This document shows positions 1 to 7,707 of a stretch of DNA of 64,000 nt, one piece after another. This DNA comes from Candidatus Allofournierella merdigallinarum (GTDB lineage Bacteria; Bacillota; Clostridia; Oscillospirales; Ruminococcaceae). The stretch's first letter is position 1. Each line of letters begins with the position of its first letter. The stretch covers positions 52,534-116,533 of the forward strand of contig DXAC01000016.1 in the NCBI GenBank assembly GCA_019117205.1, in the 5' to 3' direction. The notes beneath the pieces are model-generated. The model was not told where the DNA came from, searched no databases, and saw nothing but the letters and a program-made list of their open reading frames with translations. The position numbers were made by a program, and so were the translations under genes.

Positions 1-584
1 GGCCCGTTTCGTATCTCGTTGACTTCTTCCCAGGTGTACAGGCTGTTCAGCACATCGCACAGCGCCTTTTTGGACAGGCGGGGCGGCAGGCCCAGCCGTT
101 TTAAAAAGGCGAAGCGCTCTTGTCTGCTGCCCGCCGTGCCGGAAAGACCCCAGGCGTACAGGTCGGCGTAGGTGATGGCCCGGCCCGCCCGGGGCGCGGC
201 GGCTGTGCCGCCGGCGGCCAGCACCGCCCCGCGCAGCGCCTGAACATCGAAGCCCTCCACGCCCAGCAGCCCCTCTTTGCCGGGGGCCGGCTTGCGTTTC
301 TCCTTGCCCTTTACGGCGGGCACGTAGGCATGGCGGACGAATTCGGCGCCCACCAGGTCCGCCACAAAGCGGCGGATGCGAAAGCCCGCGGCGTCCGGGT
401 CGGTGAAGAGGATGACCTCGCGCTGCCGGCCCAGTTCTTTTAAAAGGGCCTGGGTCTGCTTGTCCTTGAAGATGGAAAAGCCGTCGGTGGTGAGGATCAG
501 CCCGTCCACCGCGTTTTCCAGCGCCGCCGCGTCGTAGCGGCCCTCCACCACCAGCACCTGGCGGATGCGGGGCTTGTCGCTCAT
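1..584 (-). CDS. rnmV: Ribonuclease M5, 3' end cut by window edge
   Basis: RNase M5 matures 5S rRNA from its precursor. About 194 codons are visible on the minus strand and the frame is still open at base 1, so only the last few residues are missing (family members are about 180-200 aa). The N-terminus reads as a TOPRIM domain: a VVEGRYD motif near residue 12 supplies the acidic residue, followed by TTDGFS and a later FTDPDAAG, the usual TOPRIM acidic pair. The C-terminal half, with AITYADLYAWGL and LPPRLSKKALCDVLN, resembles the DUF4093 domain that distinguishes M5 from other small TOPRIM proteins. The ATG overlaps the holA stop in an ATGA arrangement, and a GGGAGGGG ribosome binding site lies just upstream, so the gene is translationally coupled to holA. 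Primase-type TOPRIM proteins are the alternative but are much longer. Confidence 0.85.
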   Translation of the reverse strand, partial: MSDKPRIRQVLVVEGRYDAAALENAVDGLILTTDGFSIFKDKQTQALLKELGRQREVILFTDPDAAGFRIRRFVADLVGAEFVRHAYVPAVKGKEKRKPAPGKEGLLGVEGFDVQALRGAVLAAGGTAAAPRAGRAITYADLYAWGLSGTAGSRQERFAFLKRLGLPPRLSKKALCDVLNSLYTWEEVNEIRNG

Positions 585-1615
585 CGCACCCCTCCCGCCG
601 CCGCCAGCCGGCACAGGGCCGTTTGCAGCAGCACGTCCGCCTCGATGGGGCAGCCGCCTTTCAGGTCCTCGTCCAGCTCGGCCAGGATGTCCAGGCAGGC
701 GGCCAGCTGGGCGGAGGTGTAGCGGGCGGCGGTCCTGCCGCTGATCTGCAGGCGGGCGGGCTTTCCGGTGTAGCCAAAGTCCTTGTGTACCTGCATATAG
801 TCGATCTTGGCGGCCTGGGCGGCTTTCATCCGGTACATGTCCACAAAGCTGCTGGCCAGCGCCGCGGCAATGGAGGGCGGATCGGTCTTCAGGCGCAGCA
901 GCACCCCGAGGATCTCGCAGGCCCGGGCGGCGTTCTTCGAGGTGACGCAGCGCACCATGTCGAACACATCCGCCTCCAGATCGCGGGTGCCCATCTCCAC
1001 CACCAGCGCGGGGGTGATCTCGGTGTAGCCGCTGGCGGCGGCCAGCTTGTCCACCTCGTTCTCCAGCAAAAACAGGTCCTGGCCGCACCGCTCCAGAATG
1101 GCGGCGGCGGCGTTTTCCGAAAGGGTGGTGTTCAGCTGCCCCGCCCGCTGGCGGAGGATGGCCCGCATCTGCTGGGGGCCGGGATGCTCCAGCTGGGCGG
1201 CGTAGCCGGCCTTTTCGCACACCGCCACCAGCTTTTTGCCCAGCTTGCCAAGCTTGAGCTTGTCCCTTTCCATGGGGAAGACGCTGTACAGCACAAAGAC
1301 GCTGTTTTCCGCGCTGGTGAGCAGGTCGCACAGCTCGCCGAAGTCCTTTTCCCCATAGGCGGAGGGCTGCATCCCGGGAAGATACACCACCCGGCGGGTG
1401 CCGAAAAAGGAGATGGTGCCCGCCGCCATCACCAGCGACTCCACTGCGGGGGCGGGGCCGTCCAGCGTGGTGATCTCGTCGTCGCTGGTCCTTGCCAGGG
1501 CCGCGAGAGCCTTTTCCGCGGCCGAGCGGGCCAGGAAGAGGTCTGCGGAATAGAAAAAGAACACACCGGCTCCTGCCTCGATGGCCTCGTTGCACCGGGT
1601 CTTGTTATAGAGCAT
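581..1615 (-). CDS. holA: DNA polymerase III subunit delta
   Basis: The delta subunit is the clamp-loader wrench that opens the beta sliding clamp. At 344 aa the protein has normal family length. It shows the expected N-terminal P-loop-like fold without a working Walker A, a central segment beginning near LENEVDKLAAASG with the VFDMVRCV region, and the C-terminal collar domain with LRLKTDPPSIAAALASSFVDMYRMKAAQ and a closing LLQTALCRLAAA helix. The ATG has an AAGGAGGACGAT ribosome binding site that lies inside the 3' end of comEC (11-bp overlap). It overlaps rnmV by 4 bp at the other end. The comEC-holA-rnmV order suggests one transcript. In many Firmicutes holA follows comEC, so context and sequence agree. 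Confidence 0.9.
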   Translation of the reverse strand: MLYNKTRCNEAIEAGAGVFFFYSADLFLARSAAEKALAALARTSDDEITTLDGPAPAVESLVMAAGTISFFGTRRVVYLPGMQPSAYGEKDFGELCDLLTSAENSVFVLYSVFPMERDKLKLGKLGKKLVAVCEKAGYAAQLEHPGPQQMRAILRQRAGQLNTTLSENAAAAILERCGQDLFLLENEVDKLAAASGYTEITPALVVEMGTRDLEADVFDMVRCVTSKNAARACEILGVLLRLKTDPPSIAAALASSFVDMYRMKAAQAAKIDYMQVHKDFGYTGKPARLQISGRTAARYTSAQLAACLDILAELDEDLKGGCPIEADVLLQTALCRLAAAGGVR

Positions 1616-3692
1616 ATCGTCCTCCTTGCAAAACGGCAGAGCGGCCCGGCCGTATCAGCAGCCGCACGCCCCGGGGCGCGTAATAGACTTTCCATTCCCG
1701 CCCGGCCTGCCAGTCGCGGGCCACGCGGGTCACCAGCGTTTGAGCGGACAGCTCGCCCGGGTCGGTGTTGCCTGTGAGCAGATAGTCCGTCCGCAGCGGC
1801 GTTCCGGTGACCATCCGGCCAGTGGGCACGGCCACCCTGCACCCGGCGATCTCCAGCAGCACCAGGCCGCCGGTCTTCAGCCGGACCACTGTGACCATTA
1901 TATCACACACCGTCTCCTTTTGGGAGCCGAGCACCGGCAGCGCCGCCAGTTCCACCGTCTTCTCCGCCTCCGGCGCGGGAAAAGCGGGTTCGGCCCGCAG
2001 GTCCACCGTCAGCTGCGGCAGCAGCACGCCCATCTCGCCCAGACATTCCTCCACCGCCTCGGCGTTGCTCTGGCCACCCCGGAAGAGCACCAGTGCCTGT
2101 CCGTTCTCCACCGCCACCACACAGGGCGAGGTCCCGCTGCCCACCAGGGAGATCTCCACCATGTCCTGCTGAAGAAAACCGCCCCAGAGCACACAGAGCA
2201 CCACCAGCGCCGGCAGCGCGCCCCACAGCCAGCGGGCGCATTTCAGCCGGACGGCGGCGACGATGACCAGGACAAGGGCCGCAAAGCACACCAGCGAGTA
2301 TTCCCGGGGCAGCGGCAGCCGGGCAAGGGGCAGGTCGGCGCAGAACGCGGCGATGGCGTTGAGCAGCTTTGCCAGCAGGCCGCCCGCCAGGGAAAAGGCG
2401 CGGCCGGCAAAATCCAGCCAGGGCGAGAAGCTGCACAGCCCTGCCAGCATCCCCATGATCACCGCCGCGCCCACAAAGCGCAGCGCCAGCAGGTTCGCCA
2501 GCAGCGACACGCCGCTCACCGGCAAGCCGCCCAGCAGCTGCACCGGCAGGGTGAACGCCGCCGCCAGCAGTGTGGGCAGCACCAGGCCGGCCGCCCCGGC
2601 GGCAAGGCGACTGCCGATGTCCCCTTTCTCCCGCGTCCGCTGGCGCAGGGGCTGGAGCAGCACATTTGCCACCGCCACCCCCAGCGTGGCCGCGAAAGAG
2701 AGCTGAAAGGCCAGGTCGCACACCGCGTAAGGGCCCTGAAAGCTGATGAGCAGCGCCGCCACGCCCAGGCTGGTGAGGGGGTCCGGCGCCAGCAGCAGCA
2801 GGCCGCCCGCATAGGTGATCAGCGCCGCGATGCCCGCGCGCACCACCGAGGGGGTAAAGCCGGTGAGGGCCATCATAAAGACCACCAGCGCGATGGCCAA
2901 AAGATACCGGAGCCTGCGCCAGCGGGCACCAGCGCCCCGCGCGGGAGCAAACACGCCGCAGAGCAGGCTCAGATGCAGCCCGGACACCACCAGCAGGTGA
3001 GACATGCCCGCCGCCTGGTAGTCGTCGGTGACCTGGTCAGTGAGGCGGGTCCTGTCGCCGCTGGCCATGGCGGCCAGCGTGCCGCCCTCGGCCCGGGGCA
3101 GATAGCGGGCGATGCCGGCGGCCAACTGTGCCTGCAGCCGGCGGGCAGCATACAGCAGGTCGTCAGACCGGCCCGCCTCCACCGGCGTGTCCAGGCACTC
3201 CGCCTCCAGGCAGACGCCGTCCGCAAGGCTGCCGTAGAAGTACTCGTCGGCGGTCAGGGCGCTGAGCTCCAGCTCCACCCGAAAGCGCTGGCCCGGCTCA
3301 CAGTCCGGGAAAAGGGCGGCGTCGGCGAGGGTGCGGCGGAAGACACCAAGGGGCGTTCCGTCCAGCTCCAGCAGCCGCAGGCGCACCCGCACCGTGTCCT
3401 CCACAAATCCCGGCTGCACCGATGTGACCTCCACCAGTGCCTGCGCCCGGGTGTCCGCCAGGGCGAACGCCGGCGCGACAAAGAGATAAAAGCCGGCACA
3501 CTGCACGGCAAAGCCCAGCAGACAGGCCACGGCCAACATTGGCCAGGCGCCCCGCCTGCCGGCAAACCAGGAGAGGATGCCGCCGCATACGAAAACTGCC
3601 GCCAGCGGCAAAAAGGCCGCGGGCGGCAGATAAACAGCGGCCAACTGTATCAGGACAAACGCGCCGCAGAAAGCGGCGAGCGGCCGGCGCAC
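1605..3692 (-). CDS. comEC: ComEC/Rec2-family DNA uptake channel, degenerate C-terminal domain
   Basis: ComEC forms the inner-membrane channel that takes up single-stranded DNA. The 695-aa protein has an N-terminal hydrophobic region and DUF4131-like soluble domain (about residues 1-190), then the multi-span competence domain with the signature SHLLVVSGLHLSLL near residue 230 and many membrane segments to about residue 500. The last 190 residues start like the metallo-beta-lactamase domain (VEISLVGSG, then LVLFRGG), but I cannot find an HxHxDH motif or the later histidines, so nuclease activity looks lost. The only plausible start is GTG, 5 nt after the upstream stop and without a clear Shine-Dalgarno, implying coupled translation. 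Whether the cell is transformable cannot be told from this gene alone. Confidence 0.85.
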   Translation of the reverse strand: MRRPLAAFCGAFVLIQLAAVYLPPAAFLPLAAVFVCGGILSWFAGRRGAWPMLAVACLLGFAVQCAGFYLFVAPAFALADTRAQALVEVTSVQPGFVEDTVRVRLRLLELDGTPLGVFRRTLADAALFPDCEPGQRFRVELELSALTADEYFYGSLADGVCLEAECLDTPVEAGRSDDLLYAARRLQAQLAAGIARYLPRAEGGTLAAMASGDRTRLTDQVTDDYQAAGMSHLLVVSGLHLSLLCGVFAPARGAGARWRRLRYLLAIALVVFMMALTGFTPSVVRAGIAALITYAGGLLLLAPDPLTSLGVAALLISFQGPYAVCDLAFQLSFAATLGVAVANVLLQPLRQRTREKGDIGSRLAAGAAGLVLPTLLAAAFTLPVQLLGGLPVSGVSLLANLLALRFVGAAVIMGMLAGLCSFSPWLDFAGRAFSLAGGLLAKLLNAIAAFCADLPLARLPLPREYSLVCFAALVLVIVAAVRLKCARWLWGALPALVVLCVLWGGFLQQDMVEISLVGSGTSPCVVAVENGQALVLFRGGQSNAEAVEECLGEMGVLLPQLTVDLRAEPAFPAPEAEKTVELAALPVLGSQKETVCDIMVTVVRLKTGGLVLLEIAGCRVAVPTGRMVTGTPLRTDYLLTGNTDPGELSAQTLVTRVARDWQAGREWKVYYAPRGVRLLIRPGRSAVLQGGRYAL

Positions 3693-3697
3693 GGCCG

Positions 3698-4237
3698 TTA
3701 GTGGATGAACAGCGGCAGTTTCTCCAGATATACAATGTCGGTGCGGTCGGCGGCGTCCCCCTCGGCCAGTACGGCGGCCCGTGCCACCACGGTGCCGGTG
3801 CTGCGGGCGACCAGCGCCTCCAGCGCGTGCAGCGAACCGCCGGTGCTGATCACATCGTCCACGATGAGCACCCGCTTGCCGTTCATGGCGTCCAGGTCCT
3901 TGCGGTCGATGACCAGCTTCTGCTTGGCGCTGGTGGTGATGGACTGATCCTCCACCACCACCGGCTCACGCATGTAAAGCTTTTCGCCTTTGCGGGCCGG
4001 GATGTACAGTTTCCCGCTCTGGCGGCTCATCTCATAGGCCAGGGGGATGCCCTTGGCCTCGGCGGTGACGATCACGTCGAACGCCGGGCACTTTTTCAGC
4101 AGCTCGGCGGCGCAGGCAACGGTGAGTTCCACGTCGCTGAACATGATGAAAGCGGCGATGTCCATGTGCTCGTTCACGGCGCAGATGGGCAGTTCGCGGG
4201 TAAGGCCCGCCACGTGCAGCGTATAGGTCTTTGACAT
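3698..4237 (-). CDS. Phosphoribosyltransferase family protein (adenine PRT-like)
   Basis: A 179-aa type I phosphoribosyltransferase. The PRPP-binding motif is clear: VLIVDDVISTGGS around residues 124-136, with the two acidic residues and the TGG loop. The upstream segment IVTAEAKGIPLAYEMSR matches the conserved adenine/xanthine PRT region. Such enzymes transfer phosphoribose from PRPP to a purine base to salvage nucleotides. A separate xanthine-type enzyme is encoded near 54.2 kb and is clearly different in sequence, so this one is more likely an adenine-type or specialised paralogue; the substrate is not certain. The ATG follows an AGGAGGAGAAGAGGAA stretch. comEC starts 5 nt after its stop. 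Confidence 0.75.
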   Translation of the reverse strand: MSKTYTLHVAGLTRELPICAVNEHMDIAAFIMFSDVELTVACAAELLKKCPAFDVIVTAEAKGIPLAYEMSRQSGKLYIPARKGEKLYMREPVVVEDQSITTSAKQKLVIDRKDLDAMNGKRVLIVDDVISTGGSLHALEALVARSTGTVVARAAVLAEGDAADRTDIVYLEKLPLFIH

Positions 4238-4292
4238 TTCCTCTTCTCCTCCTCACTTGGGTGGACAAAAACGAAAAAACGGACGCGGCGGC

Positions 4293-4634
4293 TCAGCCCG
4301 GAGGCCAGGCCAGGCTGCGCTTTGCCAGCACATGGAAATGGAGATGCTTCACGCTTTGGCCGCCATCCTCCCCCACGTTGGTGACCACCCGGTAGCCCTT
4401 TTCACAGCCCAGCTCGCCGCACAGGCGGGCGATGGTGGCATAGATGTGGGCCAGCAGCGCCCCGTCCCCCTCGGTGAGGCAGGCGGCGGAGTCGATGTGT
4501 TTTTTGGGGATCACCAGAAAATGCACCGGCGCCTGGGGGTCGATGTCGTAAAAAGCCAGGATCTCGTCGTCCTCAAACAGCTTGTTGGAGGGGATGAGCC
4601 CCGCGGCGATTTTGCAGAACAGACAATCGTTCAT
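4293..4634 (-). CDS. HIT family hydrolase (HinT-like)
   Basis: A 113-aa histidine triad protein. It begins with the typical MNDCLFCKIAAG motif (CxxC for the structural metal), continues with FLVIPKKHID in the middle, and ends with the catalytic triad HLHFHV (HxHxH). HinT-type proteins hydrolyse purine nucleoside phosphoramidates and aminoacyl-AMP intermediates. Placement just downstream of alaS suits the latter role: aminoacyl-adenylates can leak from tRNA synthetases. The ATG has an AAAGGAGC ribosome binding site at a slightly long spacing. About 55 bp separate it from the downstream phosphoribosyltransferase. Confidence 0.88.
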   Translation of the reverse strand: MNDCLFCKIAAGLIPSNKLFEDDEILAFYDIDPQAPVHFLVIPKKHIDSAACLTEGDGALLAHIYATIARLCGELGCEKGYRVVTNVGEDGGQSVKHLHFHVLAKRSLAWPPG

Positions 4635-4667
4635 CAGCGTACGCTCCTTTCCTGTTTTCTGATCGGC

Positions 4668-4702
4668 CCCGCCGGAAACGGGCTTTCCGGCGGGGTCCGT
4701 TT
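4668..4702 (-). other. Stem-loop between alaS and the HIT gene
   Basis: A GC-rich inverted repeat (CCCCGCCGGAAA... ...TTTCCGGCGGGG) lies in the alaS-HIT gap. On the minus strand, the direction of transcription here, no run of T follows it; a T run occurs only on the plus-strand side. It may be a processing or pausing hairpin rather than a standard terminator for alaS. Confidence 0.5.
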
Positions 4703-4707
4703 TTCCG

Positions 4708-7377
4708 TCAACCGTTGAGGGCGGCCGCGACGATGCCGGGCACCGCGTTCAGCGCCTCGTCGATCTTGGTGGCGTCCTTGAGGCCGGCCATGGCAAGATC
4801 CGGCTTGCCGCCGCCGTTGCCGCCGGCAATCACCGCGATCTGCTTGACCAGCGCGCCCGCCTTGAGGCCGGCGTCCTGGGCGCCCTTGCCGCAGCAGACC
4901 ACCAGGGAGATCTTGCCGTCGGTGCTGCCCACCAGGGCGCTGACCACGTTGGGCGCCTTGTCCCGGATCTTCTCGCACATGCCGCGCAGCGCCTCGGGGG
5001 CGGTGCCGGAGAAGTAGGCGGACACGATCTTGATGCCGTTCACGTCGGCGGCGTTCTCAAACAGGCCGTCGATCTTGCTGGCGGCCACCTCGCTCTTGAG
5101 CTGCTCCAGCTCCTTGGTGAGGCTCTTCACCTCGGCGGCCACGCCCTCGGCCCGCAGGGGCAGGTCTTTCAGGTTGTTCACTTTCAGGCTGCCGGCCACC
5201 TTGTGGAGCATCTCGGTGCGCTCGTCCAGCAGGCGCAGAACGCCCATGCCGGTGGTGCCCTCGATGCGGCGCACGCCGGCGGCCACGCTGGACTCGCTCA
5301 AAATCTTGAAGCAGCCCAGCTGGGCGGTGTTGGTCACATGGGTGCCGCCGCAGAACTCGGTGGACCAGCCGTTCACATCCACCACCCGCACGATGTCACC
5401 GTACTTTTCGCCGAACAGGGCCATGGCGCCCATCTTCTTGGCCTCGGCCAGGGGCATGTTCCGCACGGTGACGTCCAGCGCCTCGAAGATCTTCTGGTTG
5501 ACGATGTGCTCCACCAGCGCCAGCTCCTCGGGGGTCACGGCGCTGAAATGGGTGAAGTCAAAGCGCACCCGCTCGTCGTCCTCGTAGGAACCGGCCTGGT
5601 GTACATGGCTGCCCAGCACCTCCCGCAGCGCCTTTTGCAGCAGGTGGGCGCTGGTGTGGTTGCGGGCGATGGCCCGCCGGCGGCCCTTGGCCACGCTGGC
5701 GGTGACGCTCTCCCCCACCTGGGCGGTACCCTCGGTGAGGGTGCAGGTGTGCACGAAGAAGCCCTTGGGGGTCTTCTTCACCGCCTTGACCTCCAGCCGG
5801 GCGCCGGAGGCGGTGACGATCACGCCGGTGTCCGCCACCTGGCCGCCGCTCTCGGCGTAGAACGGGGTGCGGTCCAACACCACCAGTACGCCCTCCTTGG
5901 CGCCGTCGTCGGTGGAAACGGCGTCCTGCAGCTCCTCTCCGTCGGAAAGGGCCAGCACCGTGCCCTTGTCCTCCAGCACGTCATAGCCGGTGAACACGGT
6001 GGGCTCGGCGTCCAGCTCGCCGAACAGGTCGGCGGCCCAGCCGGAGATATCCCGGGAGAGCCGGTCCTGCCGGGCCTTTTCTTTCTGCTTTTTCATCTCC
6101 GCCTGGAAGTTCTCCTCGTCCACGGTGACGCCCGCCTCGGCGGCGATCTCGCGGGTGAGGTCCAGGGGGAAGCCAAAGGTGTCGTTCAGCTTGAAAGCGT
6201 CGATGCCGGAGAGGATCTTCTCCTTGCCGGAAAGGGCCGCCTTGGCGATGTTGTCCAGCAGGCCGTTGAGGATGTTCAGGCCCTGGTCGATGGTCTTGTA
6301 GAAGCGCTCCTCCTCGGTGCCGATGACCTTTTTGATGTAGTCGGCGTGCTCCTCCAGCTCGGGGTAGCCGGCCTTGTTCTCATAGATGACCGTGTCCACC
6401 AGCTCGCTGAGGAACGGCCGGTCGATGCCCAGCATCCGGCCGTGACGGGCGGCACGGCGCAGCAGACGGCGCAGCACATAGCCCCGGCCCTCGTTGGAGG
6501 GCAGGATGCCGTCGCTGACCATGAACGTGGTGGAGCGGATGTGGTCGGTGATGACGCGGATGGAGATGTCGGTCTTCTCGTCCTGGCCGTAGATGTGGCC
6601 GCTGATGCGCTCCACATGGTTCAGGATGGCCCGCACGGTGTCCACCTCGAACAGGTTGCCCACGTTCTGCATCACGCAGGCCAGCCGCTCCAGGCCCATG
6701 CCGGTGTCGATGTTGGGCTTTTCCAGCCGGGTATAGGTGCCCTTGCCGTCGGAGTCGAACTGGCTGAACACCAGGTTCCAGACCTCCATGTACCGGTCGC
6801 AGTCACAGCCCACCTTGCAGTCCGGCTTGCCGCAGCCGTGCTCGGGGCCCCGGTCGAAATAGATCTCGCTGCAGGGGCCGCAGGGGCCGGAGCCGTGCTC
6901 CCAGAAGTTGTCCTCCTTGCCAAAGCGGACCATGTGGTCCTCGGGGATGCCCACCTCTTTGGTCCAGATGTCCCAGGCCTCGTCGTCGTCCTCGTAAACG
7001 GAGATGTACAGCAGCTCGGCGGGGATCTCCAGCACGCCGGTGAGGAATTCCCAGGCCCAATGGATGGCCTCGGTCTTGAAGTAATCCTGGAAGCTGAAGT
7101 TGCCCAGCATCTCGAAATAGGTGCCGTGGCGGGCAGTGATGCCCACCCGCTCGATGTCCGGGGTGCGGATGCACTTCTGGCAGGTGGTCACCCGATGGCG
7201 GGGCGGCTCCTCCTGGCCCAGGAACCACTTTTTCATGGGGGCCATGCCGCTGTTGATCAGCAAAAGGCTGTTGTCGTTTTTGGGCACCAGCGGGAAGCTG
7301 CCCAGCCGCAGGTGGCCCTTGCTTTCAAAGAAGGAGAGATATTTCTCTCGCAGTTCGTTCAAACCGGTCCATTGCAT
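4708..7377 (-). CDS. alaS: Alanine--tRNA ligase
   Basis: Charges tRNA-Ala and edits misacylated Ser/Gly. The protein is 889 aa, a usual size for AlaRS. It has the class II catalytic domain at the N-terminus (FESKGHLRLGSFPLVP and ERVGITARHGTYFEMLGNFS), the editing domain with zinc ligands in NHTSAHLL and CGGTHV, and the C-Ala domain with GGNGGGKPDLAMAG near the end. I chose the ATG at 7377, which begins MQWTGLNELREKY, because GAGGAG lies 9 nt upstream; a longer reading from 7410 adds 11 residues with no ribosome binding site. Expression is preceded by a T-box leader and a consensus promoter. A HIT family gene follows downstream. Confidence 0.97.
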   Translation of the reverse strand: MQWTGLNELREKYLSFFESKGHLRLGSFPLVPKNDNSLLLINSGMAPMKKWFLGQEEPPRHRVTTCQKCIRTPDIERVGITARHGTYFEMLGNFSFQDYFKTEAIHWAWEFLTGVLEIPAELLYISVYEDDDEAWDIWTKEVGIPEDHMVRFGKEDNFWEHGSGPCGPCSEIYFDRGPEHGCGKPDCKVGCDCDRYMEVWNLVFSQFDSDGKGTYTRLEKPNIDTGMGLERLACVMQNVGNLFEVDTVRAILNHVERISGHIYGQDEKTDISIRVITDHIRSTTFMVSDGILPSNEGRGYVLRRLLRRAARHGRMLGIDRPFLSELVDTVIYENKAGYPELEEHADYIKKVIGTEEERFYKTIDQGLNILNGLLDNIAKAALSGKEKILSGIDAFKLNDTFGFPLDLTREIAAEAGVTVDEENFQAEMKKQKEKARQDRLSRDISGWAADLFGELDAEPTVFTGYDVLEDKGTVLALSDGEELQDAVSTDDGAKEGVLVVLDRTPFYAESGGQVADTGVIVTASGARLEVKAVKKTPKGFFVHTCTLTEGTAQVGESVTASVAKGRRRAIARNHTSAHLLQKALREVLGSHVHQAGSYEDDERVRFDFTHFSAVTPEELALVEHIVNQKIFEALDVTVRNMPLAEAKKMGAMALFGEKYGDIVRVVDVNGWSTEFCGGTHVTNTAQLGCFKILSESSVAAGVRRIEGTTGMGVLRLLDERTEMLHKVAGSLKVNNLKDLPLRAEGVAAEVKSLTKELEQLKSEVAASKIDGLFENAADVNGIKIVSAYFSGTAPEALRGMCEKIRDKAPNVVSALVGSTDGKISLVVCCGKGAQDAGLKAGALVKQIAVIAGGNGGGKPDLAMAGLKDATKIDEALNAVPGIVAAALNG

Positions 7378-7426
7378 CGTTCCATACTCCTCTTTCGTTG
7401 TTGTTTGCACGGCGGCAGCCCGGGCG

Positions 7427-7672
7427 AAAAAAACAGCCTTCGCCCCTGTTCACAGGGACGAAGACTGAAACTCTCCGTGGTACCACCCAGATTGCGGCCC
7501 CGAAAAGGGCCGCCGCTTTTGCGCCCGTTAACGCCGTGCCTACGCCCGGCTCGTCGCCGGGGGCTCAAGGGTGGCTTGCAGCACGCTTGTGCAAGGGCCT
7601 TTCACCCACCGGCCCTCTCTCTGTGTGCTCCGCGCGTCGCTGGCCCTATCACAGCCATTTTGGATCTTTTAC
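7427..7672 (-). promoter_or_regulatory. T-box riboswitch of alaS
   Basis: The leader senses uncharged tRNA and lets transcription continue into alaS. On the minus strand the canonical T-box sequence GGGTGGTACCACGG lies at 7475-7488. A GC-rich stem III (GCGGCCC-loop-GGGCCGC) precedes it, and an AGAGAG box with a GGCCGGTGGGTGAAAGGCC distal stem I lies farther upstream. Downstream is the terminator: a stem at 7434-7467 closed by CAGTCTTCG/CGAAGGCTG, with a run of seven T (7427-7433). The T-box sequence can pair to form the antiterminator instead. I could not place the specifier codon with confidence; the alanine assignment rests on the gene it precedes. Confidence 0.9.
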
Positions 7673-7678
7673 GTTGCA

Positions 7679-7707
7679 ATTATACCGCCCTCAAGCGCCG
7701 TTGTCAA
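7679..7707 (-). promoter_or_regulatory. Consensus sigma-A promoter of alaS
   Basis: On the minus strand a perfect -35 TTGACA (7707-7702), a 17-bp spacer and a perfect -10 TATAAT (7684-7679). The -35 lies within the final codons of the upstream penicillin-binding protein gene, whose stop is at 7691. The predicted start near 7672 gives a leader of about 295 nt. Confidence 0.85.
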
